Source: Pleodorina starrii (Eukaryota; Chlorophyta; Chlorophyceae; Chlamydomonadales; Volvocaceae). Taken from it: a DNA stretch of 64,000 bases. The stretch spans positions 918,001 through 982,000 of the forward strand of contig BRXU01000006.1 of the NCBI GenBank assembly GCA_030267565.1. Reading direction: 5' to 3'. The position numbers were made by a program, and so were the translations under genes. The notes under the pieces are model-generated. The model ran no database searches. It was not told the DNA's origin and was given only the letters and a program-made list of their open reading frames with translations. This document shows, piece by piece, positions 33,201 to 42,408 of the stretch (position 1 is its first letter; each line of letters starts with the position of its first letter).

Positions 33201-34035
33201 CCTTCTGAAGGCCTTCCGGACCCTCCAAAGGCGTTCTGGGGCTCTCAACGGCCTTCCGGGCCCTCTGATACCCTTCCAGGACTTCCAAAGGCTTCAAGCC
33301 CACAGAGAGCCTACCGGGCTCCCCAATGGCCTTCCGGTCCCTCCAACGGTATTCCGGGCCCAATTGCCTTCCGGTCCCTCCGACGGTATTCCGGGCCCTT
33401 TGAAGGCCTCATGGGCCCTCAGAACGGCTTCCGGGCCCCCCGATGGCCTTCCGTGCCTTCTGAACGCCTTCCGGACCCTCCAAAGGCGTTCTGGGGCTCT
33501 CAACGGCCTTCCGGGCCCTCTGATCACCTTCCAGGACTTCCAAAGGCTATCAGCCCGCAGAAAGCCATCCGGGCTCCCCAATTGCCTTCCGGTCCCTCCG
33601 ACGGTATTCCGGGCCCAATTTTGTTTTTTAGTACAAGGACGGGGAAAGCGAAGCCCAATTGCCTTGCGGTCCCTCCGACGGTATTCCGGGCCTTTTGAAG
33701 GCCTCGTGGGCCCTCAGAACGGCTTCTGGGCCCCCCGAGGGCCTTCCGTGCCTTCCGGGCCTTCTGAAGGCCTTCCGGACCCTCCAAAGCCGTTCTGGGG
33801 CTCTCAACGGCCTTCCGGGCCCTCTGATCGCCTTCCAGGACTTCCAAAGGCTTCCAGCCCACAGAGAGCCTTCCGGGCTCCTCAATGGTCTTCCGGTCCC
33901 TCCGACGGTATTCCGGGCCCAATTTTGTTTTTTAGCAAGGGACGTTACAAGGATGGGGAAAGCGAAGCCCAATTGCCTTCCGGTCCCTCCGACGGTATTC
34001 CGGGCCCTTTGAAGGCCTCATGAGCCCTCAGAACT
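24259..34035 (+). repeat. Sat-C satellite array, about 9.8 kb
   Basis: Tandem units of about 255, 295 and 305 bp are built from degenerate ~20-bp subrepeats of the type gccttccgggccctctgatc. The 295 and 305-bp units contain a spacer (for example ttttttagtacaaggacggg or agcaagggacgtt...) that matches the LINE-A 3' terminus in inverted orientation; the 255-bp unit lacks it. Units are ordered in a higher-order pattern with spacings of 857 and 3416 bp: blocks starting at 26267 and 27124 recur at 29683 and 30540. About 34 units are present. Frames of up to ~298 codons arise because the repeat lacks stops; I do not regard them as genes. Confidence 0.95.
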
Positions 34036-34647
34036 GGCGGGAGGGGCAGCGCCGCCGCTGCCGGCCTTAGCGGTTTCCGCTGTGGCGGTCCGCTGGTCGG
34101 CGGCGACGGCCTGGGATGAGGAGCTGACGCCGCTGGCCTGCGCCTTGCTGACACAGCGGGCGCCTGGGCTGGCGGTGGTCATGGCCACGGCTGGGCTTGC
34201 CTCGGCTGTGGATGCGCAGGAGAGCGCATTGGCGGAAGGGACCGACCCTGACGTGTGGCTTGACGCGTCAACGCTGGCGCACCTCCAGGGCGCGCCGGCG
34301 GGGGTCGGGACCGACGGGCGGCCGGAACGGCGCGTGCTCCGACGGGCCGCGCTGTACCGGTGGACGGGAGATCAATTGCTGAGGGCCTGCAGTGACGGCT
34401 CGACGCGGGTCTGCCCGCCGCCCGACGCTCGGGAGGCCATCGTGCGGCAAGTGCACACGGTGGCTCACCTGGGCATACGGCGGACCTTGGCGCTGGTGCA
34501 GCTGGGTCACTGGTTTTTTTTTTCTGCGAGGTTTTTTTTTTCTGGTGGCACGGGATGCGAAAAACCGTCCAGCGGGTCGTGCGCAGCTGCAAGCTGTGCG
34601 ACATGACCAACAGCGGCGGCGTCGCGCGCCCGATCCAGCTGCAGCCG
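34036..34647 (+). pseudogene. Chromovirus integrase N-terminal region (zinc finger)
   Basis: The frame from about 34082 shows WLDASTLAHLQG, then a segment leading to an HHCC finger: HTVAH, and after the short insertion, SCKLC. This is the integrase N-terminal finger of Ty3/gypsy elements and the linker preceding it. The coding sequence is interrupted at 34514-34541 by a double tail insertion; removing it restores GHWWHGMRK. It begins abruptly at the Sat-C edge and is cut at 34648 by another LINE-A tail. Direct and inverted duplicates lie at 43529-43613 and 42262-42408. Confidence 0.85.
34514..34541 (-). mobile_element. Double ultra-short LINE-A tail insertion
   Basis: T10, then ctgcgagg (last 8 bp of LINE-A), then T10 again, flanked by ctgg (34510-34513 and 34542-34545). 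It is best explained by two successive tail insertions at one spot in the chromovirus integrase frame. Confidence 0.75.
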
Positions 34648-34686
34648 TTTTTTTTTTTTCTGCGAGGGACGTTACAAGGAGGCCCG
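34648..34686 (-). mobile_element. LINE-A terminal stub (21 bp plus tail) in the integrase
   Basis: T12 and ctgcgagggacgttacaagga, followed by ggcccg and the next SINE. The same composite junction is present at 43614-43652. One insertion was therefore later duplicated with its surroundings. Confidence 0.85.
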
Positions 34687-35080
34687 TTTTTTTTTTTTTA
34701 ATTCCGGAGGAACCCGCACTCGGGACATGGGACACATATGTTGTCTGGCGGCTCCACTGATGCTGCCACTTCTGCTGAGTAGCTAGCGTGCCAGGCTTCT
34801 GGGCGACTCCACGGGCCAGCTGGACGGTGCTGATGACTGTATGATGAGTCTTGTAAACCTCCGGACAGGACAAGGACAGGGGTGGGCACCCTCCTTTCTC
34901 ATCACACCCCGGGTAATGGTCACTGACCGGTTTCGATCCCGGGATCCCGGGGGGAATTGCAAGGTTTCCCTGTTGACTACTTCTGTGGGGTGCTGGTAAG
35001 ATCCAAATGTCCTTGGTGGGACTTGAACCCGAGTCACCCGGGCCGAAAGCAGTGCCTTAACTTTCGGTGTAGAACTTACC
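34687..35080 (-). mobile_element. SINE-B, full length
   Basis: It has a T13 tail, aattccggagg, the body, and the complete tRNA-like head ending in gaacttacc at 35072-35080. The head contains a B box (ggttcaagtcc type, here gacttgaaccc on the plus strand) and a D-arm-like gttaaggc. The copy has a small internal deletion near 34975 (tgttgactac). Confidence 0.92.
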
Positions 35081-35601
35081 TGTGGTCGCTGTTGGGGCCT
35101 TTGCCCGGCCCGGGGGTTTGTCCTCGGTGACGGGCCCTGTTGTTGGTCCGTGGTGCTGGCCCGGGTGTTGGGCCGTGGTTTTTGCCCTGGTGTTGGGCCG
35201 TGGTGGTGGCTCTGGTTTTGGGCCCTGGTGTTGGGCCCTGGTGTTGGGCTGTGGGGTTGGCCCTGGTGTTGGGCCGTGGTGTTGGCCCTGGTGCTGGGCC
35301 CTGGGGTTTGGCCCTGGTGTTGGGCCCTGGTGTAGGTTTCGGTTCCCTCCTCGGTGTCTTGGAGGAAGGGGCATCCGTGTGTGCCGCCCGTGCAGCAGTG
35401 GCTCCTGGCCTCTTGCTGCCCCCGTCCCTGTCCCTGTCCTGTCTGCGAGTTTAGGCGTTGCTTGGCTTTTTCTCTCTCCTCGGCTCCTTGCGGTGGTTTC
35501 TTGGGCTTCTTGCCAGGTTGTTGTGGCTTGCCGGTCTTGCTCGGCTTGCCCGTTGGGCTTCGCTTTCCCAGTCCTTGTAACGTCCCTCGCAGAAAAAAAA
35601 A
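35081..35601 (+). mobile_element. LINE-A 3'-end fragment, plus strand
   Basis: It is the last ~510 bp of the 3' UTR including the minisatellite block, ending ccctcgcag and A9 (35593-35601), next to chromovirus sequence. Confidence 0.9.
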
Positions 35602-35873
35602 CAATGAGCAGATTTGCCGCAGCGATGGGAGCATGCCGCTGCAGAAGTGCGGCGCGCTCTTGGAGCGCCGCCGCGTAAGCTCCCACCGGGCCAGCCAGCC
35701 CCAGCGGCTCCGCCATGCGCTCCCGCACAGCAGGCGGTACGACCGGCGGCGCGCCGAACATGAGTTCGTATGGCGAGTACCGGGTCGACGCCTGAGGCGA
35801 GCAGCGGTAGGCGAGCGCCAGCCAAGGCAGTTGCAGATCCCAATCGTCCGTCCTTCCCGTGTCCTTGCAGTGC
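35602..35873 (-). pseudogene. Chromovirus integrase, region after the catalytic core
   Basis: The minus frame reads from CKDTGRTDDW through LPWLALAYR and STRYSPYELMFGA to a Leu/Ala-rich helix (about 90 codons). The YSPYELMFG motif is typical of Ty3/gypsy integrases just after the core. The upstream end (35873) touches a LINE-A tail at the same site as at 45969, so this is an inverted duplicate of that junction. Of the two copies it extends further. Confidence 0.85.
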
Positions 35874-36216
35874 TTTTTTTTTTTCTGCGAGGGACGTAAC
35901 AAGGAGTGGGAAAGCGAAGCCCAACGGGCAAGCCGAGCAAGACCGGCAAGCCACGGCAAGAAGCCCAAGAAACCACCGCAAGGAGCCGAGGAGAGAGAAA
36001 AAGCCAAGCAACGCCTAAACTCGCAGACAGGACAGGGACAGGGACGGGGGCAGCAAGAGGCCGGGAGCCACTGCTGCACGGGCGGCACACACGGCCGCCC
36101 CTTCCTCCAAGACACCGAGGAGGGAACCGAAACCAACACCAGGGCCCAACACCAGGGCCAAACCCCAGGGCCCAGCACCAGGGCCAACACCACGGCCCAA
36201 CACCAGGGCCGTGGTG
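35874..36216 (-). mobile_element. LINE-A 3'-end fragment
   Basis: T11 (35874-35884) and ctgcgagggacg followed by about 330 bp of 3' UTR. It carries the same internal small deletion (ccacggcaagaagcc) as the copy at 45890-45968, which supports an inverted duplication of this block. Confidence 0.9.
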
Positions 36217-36489
36217 GCCGGGTGACCCGGGTTCAAGTCCCACCAAGGACATTTGGAACTTACCTGCACCCCACAGAAGCAGGCAATGGTTAATTGGCTG
36301 GCAACAGGGAAACCCTGCAATTCCAAAAAAGAAATCATACAGTCATCAGCACCGTCCAGCTGGCCCGTGGAGTCGCCCAGAAGCCTGGCACGCTAGCTAC
36401 TCAGCAGAAGTGGCAGCATCAGTGGAGCCGCCAGACAACATGTGTGTCCCATGTCCCGAGTCGGGGTTCCTCCGGAATTAAAAAAAAAA
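36217..36489 (+). mobile_element. SINE-B with internal deletion, plus strand
   Basis: It starts inside the head at ggtgacccgggttcaag and runs to gcaattcc. It then jumps over ~80 bp (aaaaaagaa at the junction) and finishes with the normal 3' end and A10 (36480-36489), directly in front of copy A3. Confidence 0.88.
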
Positions 36490-36584
36490 CAGCAGCAGCA
36501 GCAGCAGCAACACCAGCAACAGCAGTATCAACATCAGCACGCCGCAGCAGCAGCAACAGCCAGTTCAGCATCAGCAACAGCATC

Positions 36585-36594
36585 AAAAAAAAAA
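36585..36594 (+). mobile_element. Poly(A)-only insertion in the CAG-rich leader
   Basis: A10 between two atca copies (36582-36585 and 36594-36597, sharing A with the tract). A1 and A2 read catcagcaacagccc here. Confidence 0.75.
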
Positions 36595-36878
36595 TCAGCA
36601 ACAGCCCGCCCTCATGTTTGTTGGCCCACGGCCTCGCAGACTGCCGGTGGCAGCTTTGCACGCCGCCCCCCAGGGTCCCCCACGCTGTGCGGCCTCCACC
36701 GGTCAGCTCCCCCGGTCCGCTCGGTATGCGGCCTCCCTCACGGCCAGCCTGCCAGCTTCAGTCCGGGCTCGCAAGCAGGCCCCGGGGGGCGCCACCACCT
36801 CATGGGAGATCGCCCCCGCCCAGCAGCTGCCAGCCTGGCGTGCTGAGGTCCAGCGGGAGCTTCCAGGGACTGCCCTGT

Positions 36879-37062
36879 TTTTTCTTTTTTTTTTCTGCGA
36901 GGGACGTTACAAGGACTGGGAAAGCGAAGCCCAACGGGCAAGCCGAGCAAGACCGGCAAGCCACAACAGCCTGGCAAGAAGCCCAAAAAACCACCGCAAG
37001 GAGCCGAGGAGAGAGAAAAAGCCAAGCAACGCCTAAACTCGCAGACAGGACAGGGACAGGGA
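36879..37062 (-). mobile_element. LINE-A 3'-end insertion, 184 bp
   Basis: A T run with one interrupting C, then ctgcgagggacg and ~160 bp of 3' UTR. Target duplication cctgt lies at 36874-36878 and 37063-37067. Confidence 0.92.
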
Positions 37063-39271
37063 CCTGTCCTCTGAGCTGCACACCGGCGACCGCCGGGTGG
37101 CCCCCAAGCTGATGTTAGGGGCCGCCGCCCCCCGGGAGGCGGCCGATGAAGCGGTGTGGGAAGCGTGGTGCAATGCAGCCGTCCAGGCCGCCATGAACGG
37201 GTGCTGTGGCCGCTGCTGGGCCCGCTGCTGCTCGCCGCCGCCAACGCAGCCTTCACCCAGGGATCCGTGGAGACCGGGGCCGCAGCTGCCGACTCCCTGC
37301 CGCTCAGCTGGCGCGAAGGGGTCATCACTCTCATCTACAAAGGCAAAGGCCTGCCCCGGCCCAGCCTGAGCAGCTACCGGCCCATCACCCTGCTCCAATG
37401 CGACTACAAGCTTGTCTGCAAGGCCGTCAGCAATCGCCTACAGCCGGCACTGGACTACCTGATAGACCCGCTGCAGACTGCCTTCGTCAGCGGCCGGGAC
37501 ATCCGCGACAACACCCTTTACCACCTGGCCCTGGCGGAGTGGGTGCGGCACTCGCAGCAACCGGCAGCCCTCATCATACTCGACATCGAGAAGGCCTACG
37601 ACCGGGTCCATCGCCCCTGGCTCTACCGGGTGGCCGAGGCCATGGGCTTCGGTCAGCACACACAGCGCTGGCTGCGCCTGCTCACGTCAGATGGCTCCTG
37701 CCGGGTGGTGGTCAATGGGCACCAGTCAGCACCTTTCCCGGTCCGCAACGGCCTTCAGCAGGGCAGCACCCTGTCGCCCGTCCTGTGGGTCATGCAGCTG
37801 GAACCTCTCACCTCGTACCTGCACCACCTGCGCAGCACCAACGCTCTCCGCACCCCCACCCTCCCCAACAACGTGCCAGCCCCCCCTGTCACCCACCACG
37901 CGGACGATACGGTGCTCACGGTCAGCAATGTCGACAGGGATGGGGAGGTCGCTACCGCGGCAGTCCAGCTGTTCTGCAGGGCCAGCAACGCACGGGTCAA
38001 TGCCAGCAAGGGGAAGGGGATGGTGCTGGGTACCCACGAGCCGGTGGTGGGGCCCAACGCCGCAACTGGTGCGAGTTTCCCGACTCCCGGTGATGAACCC
38101 CCACGCCACCTGGGAATCCCTCTCACTCTGGACCCGGTGGAGGCCGCGCGGCTCTGCTACACCAGCAGAATTCAGCGGGTTCAGCGTCTCGGCCATGTGT
38201 GGCGGCGACACGGCCTCAGCCTCGTGGGCAGGGTGCATGTGGCCAAACAGGTGCTGGGAAACACCCTGGCATACCACCTCTCCATCATCCGCCCCACCCC
38301 ACCCCAGCTGGCGGCACTCCGCAAGCATATCGACGGCTTTGTGGCCTGGTCGCTCCTGGAGGAAGACGCGTCCCTGGTGTGCCACGGACGGGCCCTGCTG
38401 AAGCCTGGCCCGGAGATCGCCTGCCAGGATCACGACTGTGGCGGTGTCGGCCATCTCGACCTCGACGCATTCATGGTCGCCCTGCATGCGAAGCCCCTCG
38501 CCCAGCTCTCTCAGCCCGGCCAGCAGCCATGGAAGCAGATCATGCGGGGTCTGCTCGACGAGTACAGGCCGGATGGGACCACTGGGTGGGGCTGGGTGTA
38601 TGGCACGGCGGAACCGCCCCCCAGCCTGCCTACGTTCATTGCCAGCCTGGTGCAGTCCTACCGCTCCTCGCTCCCGACCCGGCTGGCCTACCCAGAGACC
38701 ACGGACGCGCGTGCCATCCTGCATGAGCCCCTGTTCTTCAATGCAGCCCTGCGTGACCCCGCCACCGACCAGCCCTTCACCCCGCCGGCTGGGACCGCCC
38801 ACCTGGGACCCCGCACCCTGGCCGAGCTCCGTGCAGCGTCGCCCATGACCCAGCACGAACCCCTCATGCAGGCGGTCCTTGGGGCCATCCCAGCCGACTG
38901 GCGGAGACTGCTGCCAGCCGACCCCCTGGACCCCGAACTGCCGCCGGCGCCCGACTGGCTCCTGTCGCCCGATGGCAGCCGGGTAAGCAGCCCTACGGGA
39001 GTCTTGTGGGCCGTCCTGCCCAACGGCCGCTTGGTGCCCCCAGACAGCGAGCAGGCCGGAGCAGCAGGGGACGCCGACTGGCCTGCAGCCTGCGTGCTGC
39101 CGGCCCGCAAGCCGCGCCGACACTGGACCTTGGAGGACCATCAGCGATACAGCGAGGCGCCCCCGGCCCAACGCGCCTCCTCATGGCCAGTGGAATACCA
39201 GCTGCTGGGGCTTTGGGACTCGGTCCAGTGCTACCCCCTCAGCCACGGCCACGGCACGCTGCCCCTCATCC

Positions 39272-39314
39272 GCTGCCCCTCCAGTCCGGGTTCCTCCGGA
39301 ATTCAAAAAAAAAA
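39272..39314 (+). mobile_element. SINE-B terminal stub in A3 ORF2
   Basis: The last ~22 bp of SINE-B (agtccgggttcctccggaat...) with A10, preceded by gctgcccctcc. That leader repeats the target sequence just upstream (cgctgcccctc), suggesting a local template jump at the 5' junction. Confidence 0.82.
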
Positions 39315-39860
39315 CTACACAGTGAGTGAGGTGCGCCACCGCCTCACCGCCCGCGGTCACAGCTGGGGCCGGGACCAGGACACGGAGCCCCTCATGCCCG
39401 CGGCGTGGCCCGAGCAACCGCACAGCCAGCTACAGCAACAGGAGGCCCGCTGGCACCAACACTGGCTGGCTCAGCAAGCGCCCAGCCGCAGCCGGTGGTT
39501 TGCCATGAACCCCACGCCCAGCCCCGGCTGGATGCGGCCCCGCTCCTCCCCCCCATCACTGCCCTCGGCCGCTGCAAGCCCGGTCAGCCAGCCTAGCAGC
39601 CGCCATGCGGCACCGCACCAGCAGGACCCCGGTGCTGCCGCCGGACCGTCGGCGCCCGCCGGGCCGGCCCCGGAGGCAGACCCGGCAGCTGATGGCCCGG
39701 CTGGCATGTCTCCCCTCGACCGCCGGCGGGCCTGGCAGCGGCTGTGGGACTGCCCCGCAAGCAACCGGGCCAAGGCGCTCGCCTGGCGGCTGCACCATGG
39801 ACGGCTCCCGTGCGGGGTGTACCTGGCCTCCAAAGGTCAGCCGCAGCGTGCCCACTGCTC

Positions 39861-39870
39861 TTTTTTTTTT
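39861..39870 (-). mobile_element. Poly(T)-only (tail-only) insertion in A3 ORF2
   Basis: T10 splits actgctctgctcc, leaving ctct on both sides (the left copy shares its last T with the tract). A2 carries the uninterrupted form near 11745. It frameshifts ORF2. Confidence 0.8.
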
Positions 39871-40291
39871 CTCTGCTCCTAGCTGCTCGGTGGACGGCAA
39901 CCTGCATGTCGCCAGCCTGACCCACGTCTTCTTGGAGTGCGGGGCTTACACCGCAGCTCGGGTTTGGCTGGCAGAGCTGTGGGCAACAGTCTCCGGGGCC
40001 GCGGACTTGCCTTTCAGACAGCCGGCTGTGCTGCTGGGAGACTGGCCGGGAGGGTGGCCGGCCTACCCCACCAGCCCTGGGCTGCAGCTGCTGTGGGCAG
40101 CCCTTCGAGCCACTTGGCTGTGGGCGGTCTGGGGCCACTACCACAGGGCGGAGCCTGATGACCATCCGTCGGCCACGGTGGTGGGCTGCGTCATTGGGGA
40201 GCTGCAGCGTCTCATGAGGGCACATTTCAGCATGGCGGCGCTGTCCGAGGACACTCTGGCGGGGCTGCCCCGGGGCCACATCACAGCAAAA

Positions 40292-40696
40292 GGTAAGTTC
40301 TACACCGAAAGTTAAGGCACTACTTTCGGCCCGGGTGACCCGGGTTCAAGTCCCTTCAAGGACAATTGGAACTTACCTGTGCCCCACGGAAGTAGGCAAT
40401 GGTTCATTGGCAGGCGACAGGGAAACCTTGCAATTCCCCCCGGGATCCCGGGATCGAAACCTGCCAGTGACCATTGTCCGGGGTGTGATGAGGGTGCCCA
40501 CCCCTGTCCCTGTCCCGTCCGGAGGTTTACAAGACTCATCATACAGTCATCAGCCCCATCCAGCTGGCCCTTGGAGACGCCCAGAAGTCCGGCACGCTAG
40601 CTACTCAGCCGAAGTGGCAGCATCAGTGGAGCCGCCAGACAACATATGTGTGTCCCATGTCCCGAGTCCGGGTTCCTCCGGAAATTCAAAAAAAAA
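40292..40696 (+). mobile_element. SINE-B, full length, divergent, plus strand
   Basis: The head starts ggtaagttc, has gttaaggc and ggttcaagtcc, and closes with ggaacttacc, complementary to the start. The tail is ggaaattc and A9 (40688-40696). It differs from other copies at many positions (for example gatgagggtgcc, cccttggagacgcc), so it is an older or separate lineage. ORF2 sequence is missing at the insertion site. Confidence 0.9.
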
Positions 40697-42261
40697 GCAG
40701 GTCTCCCAGGCAGCAAAGCAGGTCTCCCCATCCGGGTCAGCCATCAGCGCCCAGCCCAGCCAGGCAGCAGCTCAGCTGACAGGGCAGCCGGGGCCGTCGT
40801 GAGCGGGGTGTTGGGAGTGGGGGATCTCGGTGTCTGAGGTCCTTAGGGTGCGAGGGGCCTCGAGGGTGGGGGGAGTGCGGTGCGGGTTGCCTAGGGAGGG
40901 GGGTGCGGTGCGGGGCTTGCTGTGGGTGGGGCCGGAGGGGGTCTTGGGGGTCGGGGGAGCTTAGGAGCAGGGTTGGTGTGGTGCAGGCTGCCGCGGGAGG
41001 CAGGTGCGGTTCGGAGGCTGCTGTCTTGAGGGGTCGCCCCCTGTGTGGGGTCTGTGGGTGTTTTGTCGCTGGCGCTCTCGTGCCTTGGTCTCTGCCCCGG
41101 CGGTGCTGCCCCTGCGGCCTGGAGGGGGGGGTTCTTGGGAGTGGGGTGCGTGCGGCGCCGGGGGGTCTGGGGAGGGTTTCGGGGGGGGACTGGGGAGGGG
41201 CGGGGGGGCTTCGGTGCAGGGTTGGTGTGGTGCAGGCCGCCGTGGGAGGCAGGTGCGGTTCGGGGGTCGCCCCCAGGGTGGGGTCTGCGGGTGTCTTGTC
41301 GCCGGCGCGCTTGTGCCCTGGCTTCCAGCCAGGCAGTGTTGCCCCTGCTGCGCCCGTGGGGGTTCTTGGGAGCCGGGGGGACGTGGGAGTGAGGTTCCTG
41401 CGGTGCGGGGTGTCTTGGGAGGGAGGTGTGTCTTCGGGCCTGCTGTCTTGCGGGGACGCCCCCAGGGTGGGGTCGGTTGTTGTTTGTCTCCGGTGCGCTT
41501 GTGTGGCACCGTCCCTGCGGCTTTTGTGGCTCTGGGAGGCGGTTTCGGTGGTGCGGGGTTCTCTTCGGGCGTGCTGTGGGTTTTCTGTTTTCTCTGGTGC
41601 TCCCCGGTGGGGGGGGGCTTGTTTGCCCTGGTTCGCTGCGGCGGTTGCCCGGTTTTGTTTGTTGTTCCTGTTGCTGTCGCCCAGGGTGTAGGGTTCGCCC
41701 CTTGGCTGTTGAGGTTGTGCAGGTTGTGGTTGTGTTGTCGCTGTGGTCGCTGTTGGGGCCTTTGCCCATCCCTGGGGCTTGTCTCCGGTGACGGGCCCTG
41801 TTGTTGGTCCGTGGTGCTGGCCCGGGTGTTGGGCCGTGGTTTTGGCCCTGGTGTTGGGGCGTGGTGTTGGCTCTGGTTTTGGGCCCTGGTGTTGGGCCCT
41901 GGTGTTGGGCTGTGGGGTTGGCCCTGGTGTTGGGCCGTGGTGTTGGCCCTGGTGTTGGGCCCTGGGGTTTGGCCCTGGTGTTGGGCCCTGGTGTTGGTTT
42001 CAGTTCCCTCCTCGGTGTCTTGGAGGTAGGGGTGGCCGTGTGTGCCGCCCGTGCAGCAGTGGCTCCTGGCCCCTTGCTGCCCCCGTCCATGTCCCTGTCC
42101 TGTCTGCGAGTTTAGGCGTTGCTTGGCTTTTTCTCTCTCCTCGGCTCCTTGCGGTGGTTTTTTGGGCTTCTTGCCAGGCTGTTGTGGCTTGCCGGTCTTG
42201 CTCGGCTTGCCCGTTGGGCTTCGCTTTCCCAGTCCTTGTAACGTCCCTCGCAGAAAAAAAA
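40697..42261 (+). other. ORF2 end and 3' UTR of A3
   Basis: It holds the last ORF2 codons (VSPSGSAISAQ) to the stop at about 40801, then an uninterrupted 3' UTR to ctcgcag and A8. This is the cleanest plus-strand view of the 3' UTR: G-run clusters at 41100-41240, repeat units at about 41800-42000, and the conserved terminal block at 42100-42253. Confidence 0.88.
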
Positions 42262-42408
42262 GCCCAGGCGCCCGCTGTGTCAGCAAGGCGCAGGCCAGCG
42301 GCGTCAGCTCCTCATCCCAGGCCGTCGCCGCCGACCAGCGGACCGCCACAGCGGAAACCGCTAAGGCCGGCAGCGGCGGCGCTGCCCCTCCCGCCAGTTC
42401 TGAGGGCT
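42262..42408 (-). pseudogene. Chromovirus fragment, inverted duplicate of 34025-34171
   Basis: It is the reverse complement of the start of the chromovirus block at 34036, including its border with Sat-C. A LINE-A poly(A) tail (A3) abuts it on the left. It contains only the region upstream of the integrase finger. Confidence 0.85.

Larger units (their letters stand above)
36490..37197 (+). pseudogene. ORF1 N-terminal fragment of A3
   Basis: It covers the leader and roughly the first 130 codons of ORF1 (start ATG in catgtttgttggccc, about 36613). It ends at the deletion junction 37197/37198, which joins it to the reverse transcriptase out of frame. It is interrupted by the 184-bp LINE-A insertion. 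Confidence 0.82.
37198..40291 (+). pseudogene. ORF2 of A3: reverse transcriptase and C-terminus, no endonuclease
   Basis: The frame is open for about 900 codons (to 39882). It shows YRPITLLQ, TAFVSGRDI, LDIEKAYDR (37579-37605), GLQQGSTLSP and HADD (37897-37908), so the polymerase core is complete. A SINE stub at 39272-39314 is read through in frame. The T10 insertion at 39861 then shifts the frame inside the zf-RVT-like region. The endonuclease is missing, and a SINE at 40292 replaces about 170 bp of the C-terminus. Confidence 0.88.
36490..42261 (+). mobile_element. LINE-A copy A3, plus strand, internally deleted
   Basis: It begins in the CAG-rich leader and contains the ORF1 start to 37197. 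It then continues in ORF2 from within the reverse transcriptase (37198), runs through the C-terminus and full 3' UTR, and ends in A8 (42254-42261). ORF1 C-terminus and endonuclease are deleted without a poly(A) scar. Nested events: poly(A)-only at 36585, LINE-A at 36879-37062, SINE stub at 39272-39314, poly(T)-only at 39861 and SINE-B at 40292-40696. Confidence 0.88.

Noticed and set aside
24565..33700. Many frames of 200-298 codons on both strands of Sat-C
   Set aside because: All six-frame products are periodic with the satellite unit and start at non-unique positions. There is no evidence of translation or constraint.
24259..34035. CRISPR-like regular repeat pattern
   Set aside because: Units are contiguous satellites with ~20-bp degenerate subrepeats and no unique spacers. 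The context is eukaryotic retrotransposons.
37156..39882. Functional stand-alone reverse transcriptase protein (908 codons)
   Set aside because: The frame opens in the wrong ORF1 frame across a deletion junction and ends at a T10 frameshift. It is a LINE fragment.
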